A stretch of 64,000 nucleotides of DNA from Zobellia laminariae (GTDB taxonomy: Bacteria; Bacteroidota; Bacteroidia; Flavobacteriales; Flavobacteriaceae). Under the pieces are notes generated by a model that had not been told where the DNA came from, did no database searches, and worked only from the letters and a program-made list of their open reading frames with translations. The stretch lies in assembly GCF_009725995.1 (NCBI RefSeq), contig NZ_RCNS01000002.1:558001-622000 (forward strand). The letters are read 5' to 3'. Positions 18,590 through 26,872 of the stretch are shown here, in pieces (position 1 is the first letter of the stretch; each line of letters opens with the position of its first letter). A program made the translations under genes and the position numbers.

Positions 18590-19219
18590 TTAATGACCTA
18601 AACCTTCGTTACGTTCTATAGCCGTTTTTGTGTTGAATTGTACGGGCCATCTTTTTTCAAAACTGGGACTGTGTGGATTATGACAATTCACACAGGTGTT
18701 GGATGCTCTCGGAGGAGCCCATCCTGCTACTTTTTTACCGTGGGCACCACCTTTCCAATCTTCAAATTGACTAGAGTGGCATTGCGAACATAGTTTGTAG
18801 CTTAAATTGAAATCTATGTTTTTTCCTGTTAATGTATTCAGCTGATTCATGTCCTCTCCGTTGTGACAGGTAGCACAGTTCATAGCATCACTATTGGCAT
18901 GATTCACTTTAATATCCCAGTGTGCTTTTGGCGCATCTTTACCCATCATTTGAGATACCGGTTTGCTATGGCACTCTATACAGGCAAAAGATTTTATTTG
19001 TCCCTTTCGTTCTGGAATCAAGAAGGTATGTTCCCCTTCGGTAATTTCAATTAGCTCCGTATCCGCTAATATTTGTTCGGAGGTTAACGCACCATGATAT
19101 GGTTTACTTTCCCCTTCTATTTTGTCGGATATTGAATGGTATTCCCCTTCCTCTTTACAAGAGAATAAGGATACCCCTAGAAGTACTACTACGAAATATA
19201 TTAGCGTTCTATTTTTCAT
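18590..19219 (-). CDS. Tetraheme c-type cytochrome lipoprotein
   Basis: 209 residues with a lipoprotein signal (lipobox LFSC) and four haem-binding CxxCH motifs (CIECH, CATCH, CSQCH, CVNCH). Additional histidines (KAHWDIKVNH, GGAHGKK) could serve as distal ligands. It overlaps the end of the napB-like gene by 11 bp, indicating translational coupling. Its position between NapB and the NrfCD-type subunits suggests that it carries electrons from the membrane module to NapAB. It has no NapC/NirT N-terminal anchor helix, so it is not NapC. Confidence 0.85.
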   Translation of the reverse strand: MKNRTLIYFVVVLLGVSLFSCKEEGEYHSISDKIEGESKPYHGALTSEQILADTELIEITEGEHTFLIPERKGQIKSFACIECHSKPVSQMMGKDAPKAHWDIKVNHANSDAMNCATCHNGEDMNQLNTLTGKNIDFNLSYKLCSQCHSSQFEDWKGGAHGKKVAGWAPPRASNTCVNCHNPHSPSFEKRWPVQFNTKTAIERNEGLGH

Positions 19220-19931
19220 TTAGTTTATCGAATTGTCTTAGAAATGTACTCGTATCAACAGTTGGTTGCTCACTATGTTTTGGTATATGGCATTGTCTAC
19301 AGTTTATACGTTCTGGATGCGAAACTCTAATTTCTTTAGGTGCACTTGGTCCTCCGTGACAAGAAATACAACTTTCTCTCATTTGTAATTGATGCGGTAT
19401 CGTTGGAGGGCTTCCTAGCAAAGCATTATTTGCACCAAGTCCCACTTTTGGTGGTTCTGGTTTTACAAATCCGTTTTCTTTAAAGTCGCTAGTGGTGTTT
19501 TTAGTAACGTGGCACTGTCTGCAGTTTACCATCTCTGGATGTGGCGTAACAGGGGCATAGGCATTGAACTTTGCTACAAAGCCACCGTTCTGGTGACACT
19601 GTATACACGTATTGCCTCCAAAACTGCGCTCTTTTGCTACAGGATGCGGAATACTTGGTGGTGCTCCCGGATAGGCTCTATTATCATAATAGGTATCTAG
19701 TGTGCGTTGGTGGTTTTCATCTACAGGCATATTTAGATAATCTAAACCTGCACTTCCATCATCAAATCGTCTAAAAGCGCCACTTTCCGATGGAATAAAG
19801 TTTCCTGTAGGCGTTTCAATAACAGGAGTATAGGCTTCTTCCAAACCCTGTTCGTAGCTATAGTTCCAAACAACGATAAACGCTATGAAGATCACCACAA
19901 AAAACGATATGATTCCAAGTCTCTTTTTCAT
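19209..19931 (-). CDS. NapB-like cytochrome with duplicated diheme module (four hemes)
   Basis: 240 residues. After one N-terminal anchor/signal helix come two similar halves. Each has a PPxIPH segment, a first haem site (CIQCH, then CISCH) and, about 30 residues later, HPE...NCRQCH as the second. The pattern PPxIPH...CxxCH...HPE...CxQCH is that of NapB, normally a diheme protein of about 150 residues; here it occurs twice. It should receive electrons for NapA in the periplasm. It lies immediately after napA (3-bp gap). The duplication is read directly from the sequence. Confidence 0.85.
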   Translation of the reverse strand: MKKRLGIISFFVVIFIAFIVVWNYSYEQGLEEAYTPVIETPTGNFIPSESGAFRRFDDGSAGLDYLNMPVDENHQRTLDTYYDNRAYPGAPPSIPHPVAKERSFGGNTCIQCHQNGGFVAKFNAYAPVTPHPEMVNCRQCHVTKNTTSDFKENGFVKPEPPKVGLGANNALLGSPPTIPHQLQMRESCISCHGGPSAPKEIRVSHPERINCRQCHIPKHSEQPTVDTSTFLRQFDKLNEK

Positions 19932-19934
19932 AGT

Positions 19935-22262
19935 CTATGCTCTTTCAACTTTAACCGCACATTTTTTATAATCTGGTTCTTTAGAAATAGGGCAAAAGGA
20001 GTCTAAGGTTACATCGTTAATGAGCATGTTCTCATCAAAGAAAGGAACAAATACTTGCCCTTTTGTAGGTAAACCTCTTTCGTTGATAGATGCCGGTAAT
20101 GTACAAGAACCTCGGCGGGAGGTTACTTTAATATTTTCTCCGTTTCTAATTCCTAAAGACTTTGCATCGTCTGGGTGAAACTCTACATACCCATTTGGCA
20201 TGGCTTGATGTAGTACTGGAATTCTACGAGTCATAGACCCTGTATGCCAATGTTCTACAACACGACCTGTGTTTAGCCAGAATGGGTATTCTTGGTCAGG
20301 TTTCTCCGGGGCATCTTCAAAAGGACGTTGCCAGATTACGGCTCTACCATCTGGTTTTCCGTAAAAATGAAAGTCCTCATCATTGGAACAAGCAGGGTCA
20401 TATTTGGCATTGTATCGCCATTGTGTAGACTTGCCATTTACATAAGGCCAGATAGCTCCGGACTCTTTCTTTAAGACTTCAAGTGGTGCCATATTATGTT
20501 TTGCACCTTCATGAAATTGTCTGTACTCGTTATAGATTTCTTCTACGTGATTTTCTTTGCTATAAGGGAAAAGGTCTTCAAATCCCATTCGCCTTGCTAC
20601 TGCAATAAACATCCAAGTATCTGCTGTTGCCTCTCCAGGTGCATCAACCATTTTTTGCCAATACTGCGTTCTTCGTTCAGAATTACCATAAAGTCCGCCT
20701 TTCTCAATATGCCAAGCAGCAGGGAGAATAACATCTGCTACATCTGTAGTAGGTGTAGGGAAAACATCCGAAACCACAACAAAACAGGATTTCTTTTCCA
20801 TTGCTGGACGGTAACGACTGGTCTTAGGTAATGAAACTAAAGGGTTAGTAGCTTGTACCCATATAAAATTAATATCGCCACGGTCTACTGCGCGAAACAT
20901 TTCAGTGGCATGATAGGTAGGCTTAGAAGGAATACGGTCCACCGGAACCTTCCAAATTTTAGCGGCCATTTCTCTATCTTTCTCATTCATTACAACCCCG
21001 TGTGGTAATTTGTGTGTAAAAGTTCCCACTTCACGTGCGGTACCACAAGCAGAAGGCTGGCCTGTTAATGAAAAAGGACCGTTGCCCGGTTGCGATATTT
21101 TACCGGTAAGTAAATGAATATTATAAACAAGGTTGTTTATCCATGTTCCTCTGGTGTGTTGGTTCATTCCCATACACCAATAAGACACTACTTTTTTATT
21201 CGGATCCCCGTAAATTGCCGCTAGGTATTTAATATCTTTAACGGAAACCTTAGAATACTTAGCCACTTTTTCTGGACTGTAATCTTCTAGGAATACTTTA
21301 TACGCCTCAAAATCTATTTTCTCTGGTTTATCCGTAAACTTAAACTTGTCTTCTAGACCATAGCCAATATTGGTAAGGCCTTTACTAAAGCTACAATGTT
21401 TTTCAACAAAAGATTTGTTCACCCACCCGTTTTGTATAATCTCATAACAAATAGCATTTGCTACCGCTAAGTCGGTTTGAGGTTCAAATAAGATTGATTT
21501 ATCAGAAGCTGTACTTGAACGTGTAGTTCGTGTGGCAAAATCTATAATTTTAGCACCACGCTTTGCTTTCTGTTCCAGCATTCTTGAGAATAGGACCGGG
21601 TGCATTTCTGCCATGTTGTTTCCCCAGGTAACAAAATAATCTGCGTGATCAATATCCTCATAACAACCCATGGGCTCATCCGCACCAAAAGAGGTTAAGA
21701 ATCCTGTTACGGCACTCGCCATACAAAGGCGTGCATTACAATCTAGGTTATTGGTCCCTATAGCCCCTTTCATGAATTTAGAAGCAATATAGCCTTCCGG
21801 TATTGTAGATTGTCCTGAAGTATACATGGCTACAGAGTCCTTACCGTTCTGGGCAATACTTTCTTTCATTTTAGAAGCAACAAGATCTAAAGCTTCACTT
21901 AATGGGGTTTCTACATATTTACCATTTTTCTTTACTAAGGCAGTTTTAAGTCTGTCCTTAGATTGAATACACATGATTTGGTGGTATCCTTTTACACACA
22001 ACAACCCTTTATTTACGGAAGAATTTGGATCCCCTTTTACGGCAACAGCTTTGCCATTTTCAGTACCTACAAGTATACCACAACCTACGCCGCAGAATCT
22101 ACACGGACCTTTTTTCCAATCTAGGTTCGCATTTTCAGGAATTCCTTTTTCTTGTTCACTGGCAAACACAATACCAGGAAACATAGACGCAGCTGCCGTA
22201 ATTGCAGACAACATGGCCATCTTTTTTATAAAACTCCTTCTATTTGTTACAGAATCGTACAT
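19935..22262 (-). CDS. napA: Periplasmic nitrate reductase catalytic subunit NapA
   Basis: 775 residues. The Tat signal is NRRSFIKKM at residues 7-15. The [4Fe-4S] site is Cys54, Cys57, Cys61 and Cys89, and the molybdenum ligand is Cys180 in NARLCMAS. The remaining molybdopterin oxidoreductase domain and the C-terminal dinucleotide-binding domain (WLNTGRVVEHWHTG) are present. It reduces nitrate to nitrite with a bis-MGD cofactor in the periplasm. napD precedes it and the duplicated NapB follows, and the Moco biosynthesis operon is divergent next door. Length is somewhat below the roughly 830 residues of proteobacterial NapA. Confidence 0.95.
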   Translation of the reverse strand: MYDSVTNRRSFIKKMAMLSAITAAASMFPGIVFASEQEKGIPENANLDWKKGPCRFCGVGCGILVGTENGKAVAVKGDPNSSVNKGLLCVKGYHQIMCIQSKDRLKTALVKKNGKYVETPLSEALDLVASKMKESIAQNGKDSVAMYTSGQSTIPEGYIASKFMKGAIGTNNLDCNARLCMASAVTGFLTSFGADEPMGCYEDIDHADYFVTWGNNMAEMHPVLFSRMLEQKAKRGAKIIDFATRTTRSSTASDKSILFEPQTDLAVANAICYEIIQNGWVNKSFVEKHCSFSKGLTNIGYGLEDKFKFTDKPEKIDFEAYKVFLEDYSPEKVAKYSKVSVKDIKYLAAIYGDPNKKVVSYWCMGMNQHTRGTWINNLVYNIHLLTGKISQPGNGPFSLTGQPSACGTAREVGTFTHKLPHGVVMNEKDREMAAKIWKVPVDRIPSKPTYHATEMFRAVDRGDINFIWVQATNPLVSLPKTSRYRPAMEKKSCFVVVSDVFPTPTTDVADVILPAAWHIEKGGLYGNSERRTQYWQKMVDAPGEATADTWMFIAVARRMGFEDLFPYSKENHVEEIYNEYRQFHEGAKHNMAPLEVLKKESGAIWPYVNGKSTQWRYNAKYDPACSNDEDFHFYGKPDGRAVIWQRPFEDAPEKPDQEYPFWLNTGRVVEHWHTGSMTRRIPVLHQAMPNGYVEFHPDDAKSLGIRNGENIKVTSRRGSCTLPASINERGLPTKGQVFVPFFDENMLINDVTLDSFCPISKEPDYKKCAVKVERA

Positions 22263-22273
22263 AGCTATATAAA

Positions 22274-22507
22274 TTATTGAGGGGTGTTAAAACCAGAAAC
22301 TAAGGCCAGTAATTTTAGACTGCTTAGGGCTTCAATTTTTTCTTTTAGAATTTCGTCTTCTTTTTCGGTTTGGGTATCGGTAACCAATGCCAAAATGTTT
22401 TGGTTCTCGGCAGGAATAACTTCACATTGACCAAGACTGATTAATGCGGTCATTAATTCTTCTTTTCTTCCTGCAATAGGGTGAGCTAGGTAGCTTTTAA
22501 TAGGCAT
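22274..22507 (-). CDS. napD: NapD-type chaperone
   Basis: 77 residues with the ferredoxin-like fold pattern of NapD (SYLAHPIAGRKEELMTAL at the start; LVTDTQTEKEDEI in the middle). NapD binds the Tat signal of NapA and delays export until cofactor is loaded. It is the first gene of the leftward operon, 11 bp before napA. A -7 box and a palindromic operator lie upstream at 22571-22614. Confidence 0.85.
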   Translation of the reverse strand: MPIKSYLAHPIAGRKEELMTALISLGQCEVIPAENQNILALVTDTQTEKEDEILKEKIEALSSLKLLALVSGFNTPQ

Positions 22508-22570
22508 TCAGGGTCGGTTATATGTGTTTGAAAACTAGGAGTTTTCATTAACAGTTGTTTAACAATTTAG

Positions 22571-22645
22571 CAAAAATAGGTGAGTATTGTTCTTGAAAAG
22601 ATGATAAATGTCATAGAATGAATAATAAAGCTATCGTTATATTTG
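22571..22645. promoter_or_regulatory. Divergent nap/moeA promoter region with shared CRP/FNR-type palindrome
   Basis: The palindrome ATGATAAATGTCAT (22601-22614) lies between two back-to-back -7 boxes. TATTTTTG reads on the minus strand at 22571-22578 for napD, and TATATTTG on the plus strand at 22638-22645 for moeA. Both match TAnnTTTG in full. The palindrome centre is 29.5 and 30.5 bp from the respective boxes, which places it near -41 to -43 of both predicted starts, the class II activator position. The identical 14 bp, inverted, is upstream of the barrel gene at 28222, and a related site is upstream of nrfH. The regulator is not in the window. Confidence 0.7.
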
Positions 22646-22660
22646 AACGGAAATAACGAT
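22633..22660. promoter_or_regulatory. Inverted repeat overlapping the moeA -7 box
   Basis: ATCGTTAT and ATAACGAT form exact 8-bp arms with a 12-bp spacer, covering the predicted moeA -7 box and start point. This would suit a second operator, perhaps a repressor site or one for the ModE-like protein encoded in the operon. Further down the leader is a short CCCCTgttAGGGG hairpin (about 22675-22687). No Moco riboswitch fold is apparent in the leader up to 22824. Confidence 0.4.
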
Positions 22661-22824
22661 TTCGTATATTCATCCCCTGTTAGGGGGTAGTATGTTTTTT
22701 CGAAAAGAAGCTAATAAGTATGATTATTAAAACAATACGAGGGGATTATGATGGATGCTGTATGTGAAAACACCTTTTTGCAAATTCCCGACACTAGTTT
22801 AAAAACTAACATAACGCGCAGATA

Positions 22825-24006
22825 ATGATAGATACTACTACAGCGTTAGAATTAGTTTTGTTACATGGTTCTATGAGCACAAAAGCGCTTGAGGTTGACC
22901 TAAAAGACGGACTAAATTATGTGCTGGCCAAAGATGTAATTTCAGAAATAGATATGCCACCATTTAGGCAGTCCGCTATGGATGGTTATGCATTACATAT
23001 AGGAGACGATGCTACTTATAGCATGGTAGGGGAAGTAAAAGCAGGTGACAATAACAACCCCACTTTACATAAAGGCGAAGCTGTACGAATTTTTACAGGA
23101 GCTCCGGTGCCCGTCACGGCAAACACGGTTGTGATGCAAGAAAAAGTAACCGTAGATGGGAGTAGAATTACCATTGAAGAATCTCCAAAAGAGAATACAA
23201 ATATCAGACCCCAAGGGGAGCAAATAAAAGTAGGCGGTGTTGCCATAAATAAAGGGACAACAATTAAAGGAGTTCATATAGGATTTCTGGCCAGTTTGGG
23301 AGTTACAAAAATTACGGTCTGTGAAAAACCGTCAATAGCTATTGTAGTAACGGGTAACGAACTTATAAGTCCAGGAGGTACATTGTCTTATGGGGAGATA
23401 TACGAATCTAATGGCGCTATGCTAACTGCTGTGCTAAAAGAACTGGGTTACAACAACACATCTGTTGTTACTATAAAGGACGATTACGATAAAACTAAAG
23501 CAGTATTAAAAGATACCTTAGGGAAACATGCTGTAGTTATAGTTACAGGCGGAGTATCTGTAGGGGATTATGATTTTGTTGGAAAAGCAATTAATGCCAT
23601 TGGCGTACAAGAGATTTTCTATAAGGTGAAGCAAAAACCAGGGAAACCTTTGTTTTTTGGAAAAAAGGAAGGAACATCAATATTTGGACTTCCCGGAAAC
23701 CCAGCCGCAGCGCTTAGTTGTTTTTATATCTATGTGTATCCCCTTTTGAAGAAGTATGAAGGAGCGGAGCATATGAACCTTCCAACTATTTCTTTGCCTT
23801 TATTATCTAATTACACGGTAAAAGGAACTCAAGCACAATTTCTAAAAGCACGGATAGAAGGTGCAGGAGTGACTATTTTAGGAGGACAGAGTTCTGCTAT
23901 GGTACGTGCTTTTGGAGATGCCAATGCACTGGTCTGTTTGCCTAGAAACTCAGCGGAAATTAAAAAAGACCAAAACGTAAAAACCATATTGCTACCCACT
24001 AAATAG
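22825..24006 (+). CDS. moeA: Molybdopterin molybdotransferase MoeA
   Basis: 393 residues, usual length for MoeA. MPPFRQSAMDGYAL near residue 45 is the conserved MoeA N-terminal block. IFTGAPVP follows near residue 90, VVTGNEL near residue 175, then VTGGVSVGDYDF and FGLPGNPAAA of the MoCF-binding domain. The enzyme inserts molybdate into adenylylated molybdopterin. It heads the rightward Moco operon with a leader of about 170 nt and is divergent from nap, matching demand for NapA cofactor. Confidence 0.95.
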   Translation: MIDTTTALELVLLHGSMSTKALEVDLKDGLNYVLAKDVISEIDMPPFRQSAMDGYALHIGDDATYSMVGEVKAGDNNNPTLHKGEAVRIFTGAPVPVTANTVVMQEKVTVDGSRITIEESPKENTNIRPQGEQIKVGGVAINKGTTIKGVHIGFLASLGVTKITVCEKPSIAIVVTGNELISPGGTLSYGEIYESNGAMLTAVLKELGYNNTSVVTIKDDYDKTKAVLKDTLGKHAVVIVTGGVSVGDYDFVGKAINAIGVQEIFYKVKQKPGKPLFFGKKEGTSIFGLPGNPAAALSCFYIYVYPLLKKYEGAEHMNLPTISLPLLSNYTVKGTQAQFLKARIEGAGVTILGGQSSAMVRAFGDANALVCLPRNSAEIKKDQNVKTILLPTK

Positions 24007-24016
24007 ACTATGTATT

Positions 24017-24358
24017 ATGAGCGATTATAAAATTAAAAGTAGGATTTGGATAGAAGTAGGGGATAACGTTCTGGTAGGTGAAGGTAGAGTGAAGTTGCTA
24101 AAAGAAATTGAAGCACAAGGATCATTATCAAAAGCAGCAAAGTCTATTGGAATGTCATATAAGAAAGCATGGACGTTAATAGATGCCGTTAATAAATCTG
24201 CCAAAGAAGCGGTAGTGACTACATCTGTTGGCGGTCAAAAAGGAGGAGGAACGGTTATTACACCCTATGGAAAAAACTTAATAGCAGCTTTTGAGCGAAT
24301 TAATAAAAAGTGTTGGGAGTTTCTGGACGAAGAGTTTGAAACCCTAAACGGAATTTAA
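24017..24358 (+). CDS. ModE-like winged-helix protein (DNA-binding domain only)
   Basis: 113 residues covering the N-terminal LysR-type winged helix of ModE: VKLLKEIEAQGSLSKAAKSI and MSYKKAWTLIDAVN form the HTH, and GGQKGGGTVITPYG the wing. The C-terminal molybdate-binding domains of classical ModE are absent, so it either senses through a partner or responds in another way. It lies 10 bp after moeA inside the Moco operon, where it may adjust cofactor synthesis. Confidence 0.82.
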   Translation: MSDYKIKSRIWIEVGDNVLVGEGRVKLLKEIEAQGSLSKAAKSIGMSYKKAWTLIDAVNKSAKEAVVTTSVGGQKGGGTVITPYGKNLIAAFERINKKCWEFLDEEFETLNGI

Positions 24359-24454
24359 TAAAAACGAATCAAGGTTTATCGCTACGGCAAAATGTCAATT
24401 CTGTCAATAGCAGTAACACCATCAATTTATAGTAAAGAAAATAGGATTAGAAAA

Positions 24455-24895
24455 ATGAGCACTACTTATAAAAACGTATTTAAACCAGGAGCAATTTCTT
24501 CGACATTTATAGCGGAATCTATTGCCAAACATCAATCTAAAACGACCATTGGTGCACATAATATTTTTCTAGGCCAAGTACGGGCAGATGTTGTAGACGA
24601 TAAAAAAGTTGCTGCAATTGAGTATACCGCATACGAAGACATGGCAAATAAGAAATTCCATGATATAAGGGAAGCTACTTTTGAAAAGTTCAACCTTACC
24701 TGTATGCATATCTATCATAGTTTAGGAGAGGTAAAATCAGGAGAGATATGTCTATTCGTTTTTGTATCATCGCCAAGGCGAAAAGAAGTATTTAAGGCAT
24801 TGGAATATGTGGTAGAAGCCATTAAGGCAGAGGTGCCTGTTTTTGGGAAGGAAATTTTTGAGGATGAATCTTCGCAATGGAAAGTAAATAGCTAG
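24455..24895 (+). CDS. moaE: Molybdopterin synthase catalytic subunit MoaE
   Basis: The frame opens at 24392, but the ATG at 24455 (protein starts MSTTYKNVFKPG) is preferred because the family begins near there; the 21 extra residues look like translated leader. The remaining 146 residues have the MoaE motifs: HNIFLGQVR, IEYTAYEDMA and the C-terminal VVEAIKAEVPVFGKEIFED with the catalytic lysine. It transfers sulfur from MoaD to precursor Z. moaD is not in this cluster and must be elsewhere. Confidence 0.88.
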   Translation: MSTTYKNVFKPGAISSTFIAESIAKHQSKTTIGAHNIFLGQVRADVVDDKKVAAIEYTAYEDMANKKFHDIREATFEKFNLTCMHIYHSLGEVKSGEICLFVFVSSPRRKEVFKALEYVVEAIKAEVPVFGKEIFEDESSQWKVNS

Positions 24896-24899
24896 CCGC

Positions 24900-25811
24900 A
24901 TGGTAGACATTACACATAAAAGTAATACCCTTAGAACGGCAACGGCTCAGGCAATTGTAAAAGTCAGCCTTCAGGAAACCATTGATGCTATTCAGAATAG
25001 AACAGTGCCCAAGGGTGATGTTTTTGCCATGAGTAAAGCAGCTGGACTTTTGGGGGTTAAGAAAACACCGGATTTACTTCCGGACTGCCATCCATTACCC
25101 ATAGAATTCACAGGTATTGAATATGAGATAGATGGACTTGAAATTAAAGTATTAGTAACCGTAAAGACCATTTATAAAACTGGTGTTGAGGTAGAAGCTA
25201 TGCACGGGGCAAGTGTGGTAGCTCTTAATATGTATGATATGCTTAAGCCTATAGATAAGGGCATAGAATTACATCATATTAAACTGCTAGAGAAAAAAGG
25301 AGGGAAGTCTAGTTTTAAGGATAAGTTTAGACGCGATTTAAATGCTGTTGTTATCGTATGTTCTGATTCCATTGCAGAAGGAAAAAAAGAAGATAGAGCT
25401 GGTAAAGCCGTTATGGCAAAATTAAAAGAATGCGAAGTTACGCTTCAGGACTATATTATCATTCCCGATGATGAAGCTATCATTCAAGAAAAAGCCAAAC
25501 ACTATCAAGTCAACGGAGCGGACTTAATAATTTATACAGGAGGAACAGGGCTATCTCAGCGCGATATTACACCAGAAGCGCTAAAACCATTATTGGATAG
25601 AACTATTCCTGGTATAGAAGAGGCTATTAGAAAATACGGACAGGATCGCATGCCTTATGCGATGCTTTCTAGAAGTATGGCGGGAACTATAAAAAATACA
25701 TTGGTGTTGGCCTTGCCTGGTTCTACAAATGGCGCAAAAGAATCTATGGATGCTATTTTTCCATCCATTTTACATGTTTTTAGAATTTTAAAAGGAGCAA
25801 GACACGATTAA
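24900..25811 (+). CDS. moaCB: MoaC-MoaB fusion, cyclic pyranopterin synthase plus MPT adenylyltransferase-type domain
   Basis: 303 residues in two parts. Residues 1 to about 140 are MoaC (MVDITHKSNTLRTATA at the N-terminus, PDCHPLPI and VEAMHGASVVALNMYDM). Residues about 147-303 are MoaB/MogA-type (VVIVCSDSIAEG, IIYTGGTGLSQRDITPEA, LALPGSTNGAKE). MoaC finishes formation of cyclic pyranopterin after MoaA; the MoaB part adenylylates molybdopterin. Such fusions are known in Bacteroidetes. It starts 4 bp after the moaE stop. Confidence 0.9.
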   Translation: MVDITHKSNTLRTATAQAIVKVSLQETIDAIQNRTVPKGDVFAMSKAAGLLGVKKTPDLLPDCHPLPIEFTGIEYEIDGLEIKVLVTVKTIYKTGVEVEAMHGASVVALNMYDMLKPIDKGIELHHIKLLEKKGGKSSFKDKFRRDLNAVVIVCSDSIAEGKKEDRAGKAVMAKLKECEVTLQDYIIIPDDEAIIQEKAKHYQVNGADLIIYTGGTGLSQRDITPEALKPLLDRTIPGIEEAIRKYGQDRMPYAMLSRSMAGTIKNTLVLALPGSTNGAKESMDAIFPSILHVFRILKGARHD

Positions 25812-25812
25812 T

Positions 25813-26817
25813 ATGACGGAATCTAAAAATATACTTACGGACACATTTGGTAGAAAACATACCTACTTGCGCATCTCACTTACGGAGCGTTGTAATTTAC
25901 GTTGTACGTATTGCATGCCTGCAGCTGGTATTCCGCTTTCGCCAAAATCCCATATTATGACGTATGAGGAAATCTACACCATAGCAAAAGAATTTGTGGA
26001 CCACGGAGTCACCAAAATAAGGCTTACAGGTGGCGAGCCATTAGTTCGAAAGGATGCCGCTTTAATTATGGAGAAATTGGCTTCACTTCCTATTGAATTG
26101 GCCATAACTACCAATGGAGTTATCGTAGATAAATTCATTGATACGTTTAAGAAAATAGGTCTTAAGAAAATTAATGTGAGCCTAGATTCTTTGAACACCG
26201 ATAAAAATACTTTTATAACCCGTAGAGACTATTTCAAAAAGGTCTATGATAACATACAATTGCTGGTAAAAGAGGGTTTTGAGGTAAAAATAAACTGTGT
26301 TTTGATAAAAGGTTTTAATGAAAACGAGATTATCGATTTTATAGAGCTTACCAAGACGCAGGCGTTGCAGATTCGTTTTATTGAGTTTATGCCTTTTGAT
26401 GGTAATAAATGGGATTTGGAAAAGTTGGTTTCGCTCGAGGAAGTATTGAAACAAGTATATGCCAAGTATGATGCAAGCAGTTTTATAAGACTTGACGACG
26501 CGCCTAATGACACGGCGAAAAACTATCAAATAAAAGGTTATAAGGGGACTTTTGCTGTCATAAGCTCTGTAACCAATCCGTTTTGTGATAGTTGTAATAG
26601 AGTGCGCTTAACGGCAAACGGGCAACTTAAGAACTGCTTATTCTCAACCACAGAATCAGATTTACTTACGCCGCTTCGTGAAGGGAAATCAATAACTACA
26701 GTAATTGGAAAGGCGGTACAGGCAAAGCAAAAAGTACGTAGCGGAATGGATACTATAGAAAAATTTAAAGATCCCAATTCCCATAACAATCGGAGTATGA
26801 TTGCTATAGGGGGATAA
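25813..26817 (+). CDS. moaA: GTP 3',8-cyclase MoaA
   Basis: 334 residues. It is a radical SAM enzyme with Cys27-x3-Cys31-x2-Cys34 (ERCNLRCTYCMP). The second [4Fe-4S] site lies near the C-terminus (FCDSCNRVRLTANGQLKNC), and the protein ends in the conserved Gly-Gly tail needed for catalysis. It converts GTP to the cyclic intermediate used by MoaC. It starts one base after the moaCB stop and is the last gene before a bidirectional terminator. Confidence 0.95.
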   Translation: MTESKNILTDTFGRKHTYLRISLTERCNLRCTYCMPAAGIPLSPKSHIMTYEEIYTIAKEFVDHGVTKIRLTGGEPLVRKDAALIMEKLASLPIELAITTNGVIVDKFIDTFKKIGLKKINVSLDSLNTDKNTFITRRDYFKKVYDNIQLLVKEGFEVKINCVLIKGFNENEIIDFIELTKTQALQIRFIEFMPFDGNKWDLEKLVSLEEVLKQVYAKYDASSFIRLDDAPNDTAKNYQIKGYKGTFAVISSVTNPFCDSCNRVRLTANGQLKNCLFSTTESDLLTPLREGKSITTVIGKAVQAKQKVRSGMDTIEKFKDPNSHNNRSMIAIGG

Positions 26818-26852
26818 AAAAAAGCTGCAATCCAAAAGATTGCAGCTTTACT
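26816..26852. terminator. Bidirectional terminator between moaA and the barrel gene
   Basis: A 12-bp perfect stem (AAAGCTGCAATC / GATTGCAGCTTT) has A-rich sequence to its left and T residues in the right arm. It sits between two convergent genes and can serve both. Confidence 0.85.
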
Positions 26853-26872
26853 ATGTTGAGGTAGTTGTATAC

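Noticed and set aside
18590..19219. Tetraheme protein as NapC
   Set aside because: It is a lipoprotein without the NapC/NirT N-terminal helix and motif order; it is therefore called only a tetraheme cytochrome.
22646..22824. Moco riboswitch in the moeA leader
   Set aside because: I cannot find the expected multi-stem layout; only a short CCCCT/AGGGG hairpin and an inverted repeat at the start.
26816..26852. Hairpin after moaA as an RNA gene or attenuator
   Set aside because: Its position between convergent genes and its flanking A/T runs are those of a bidirectional terminator.
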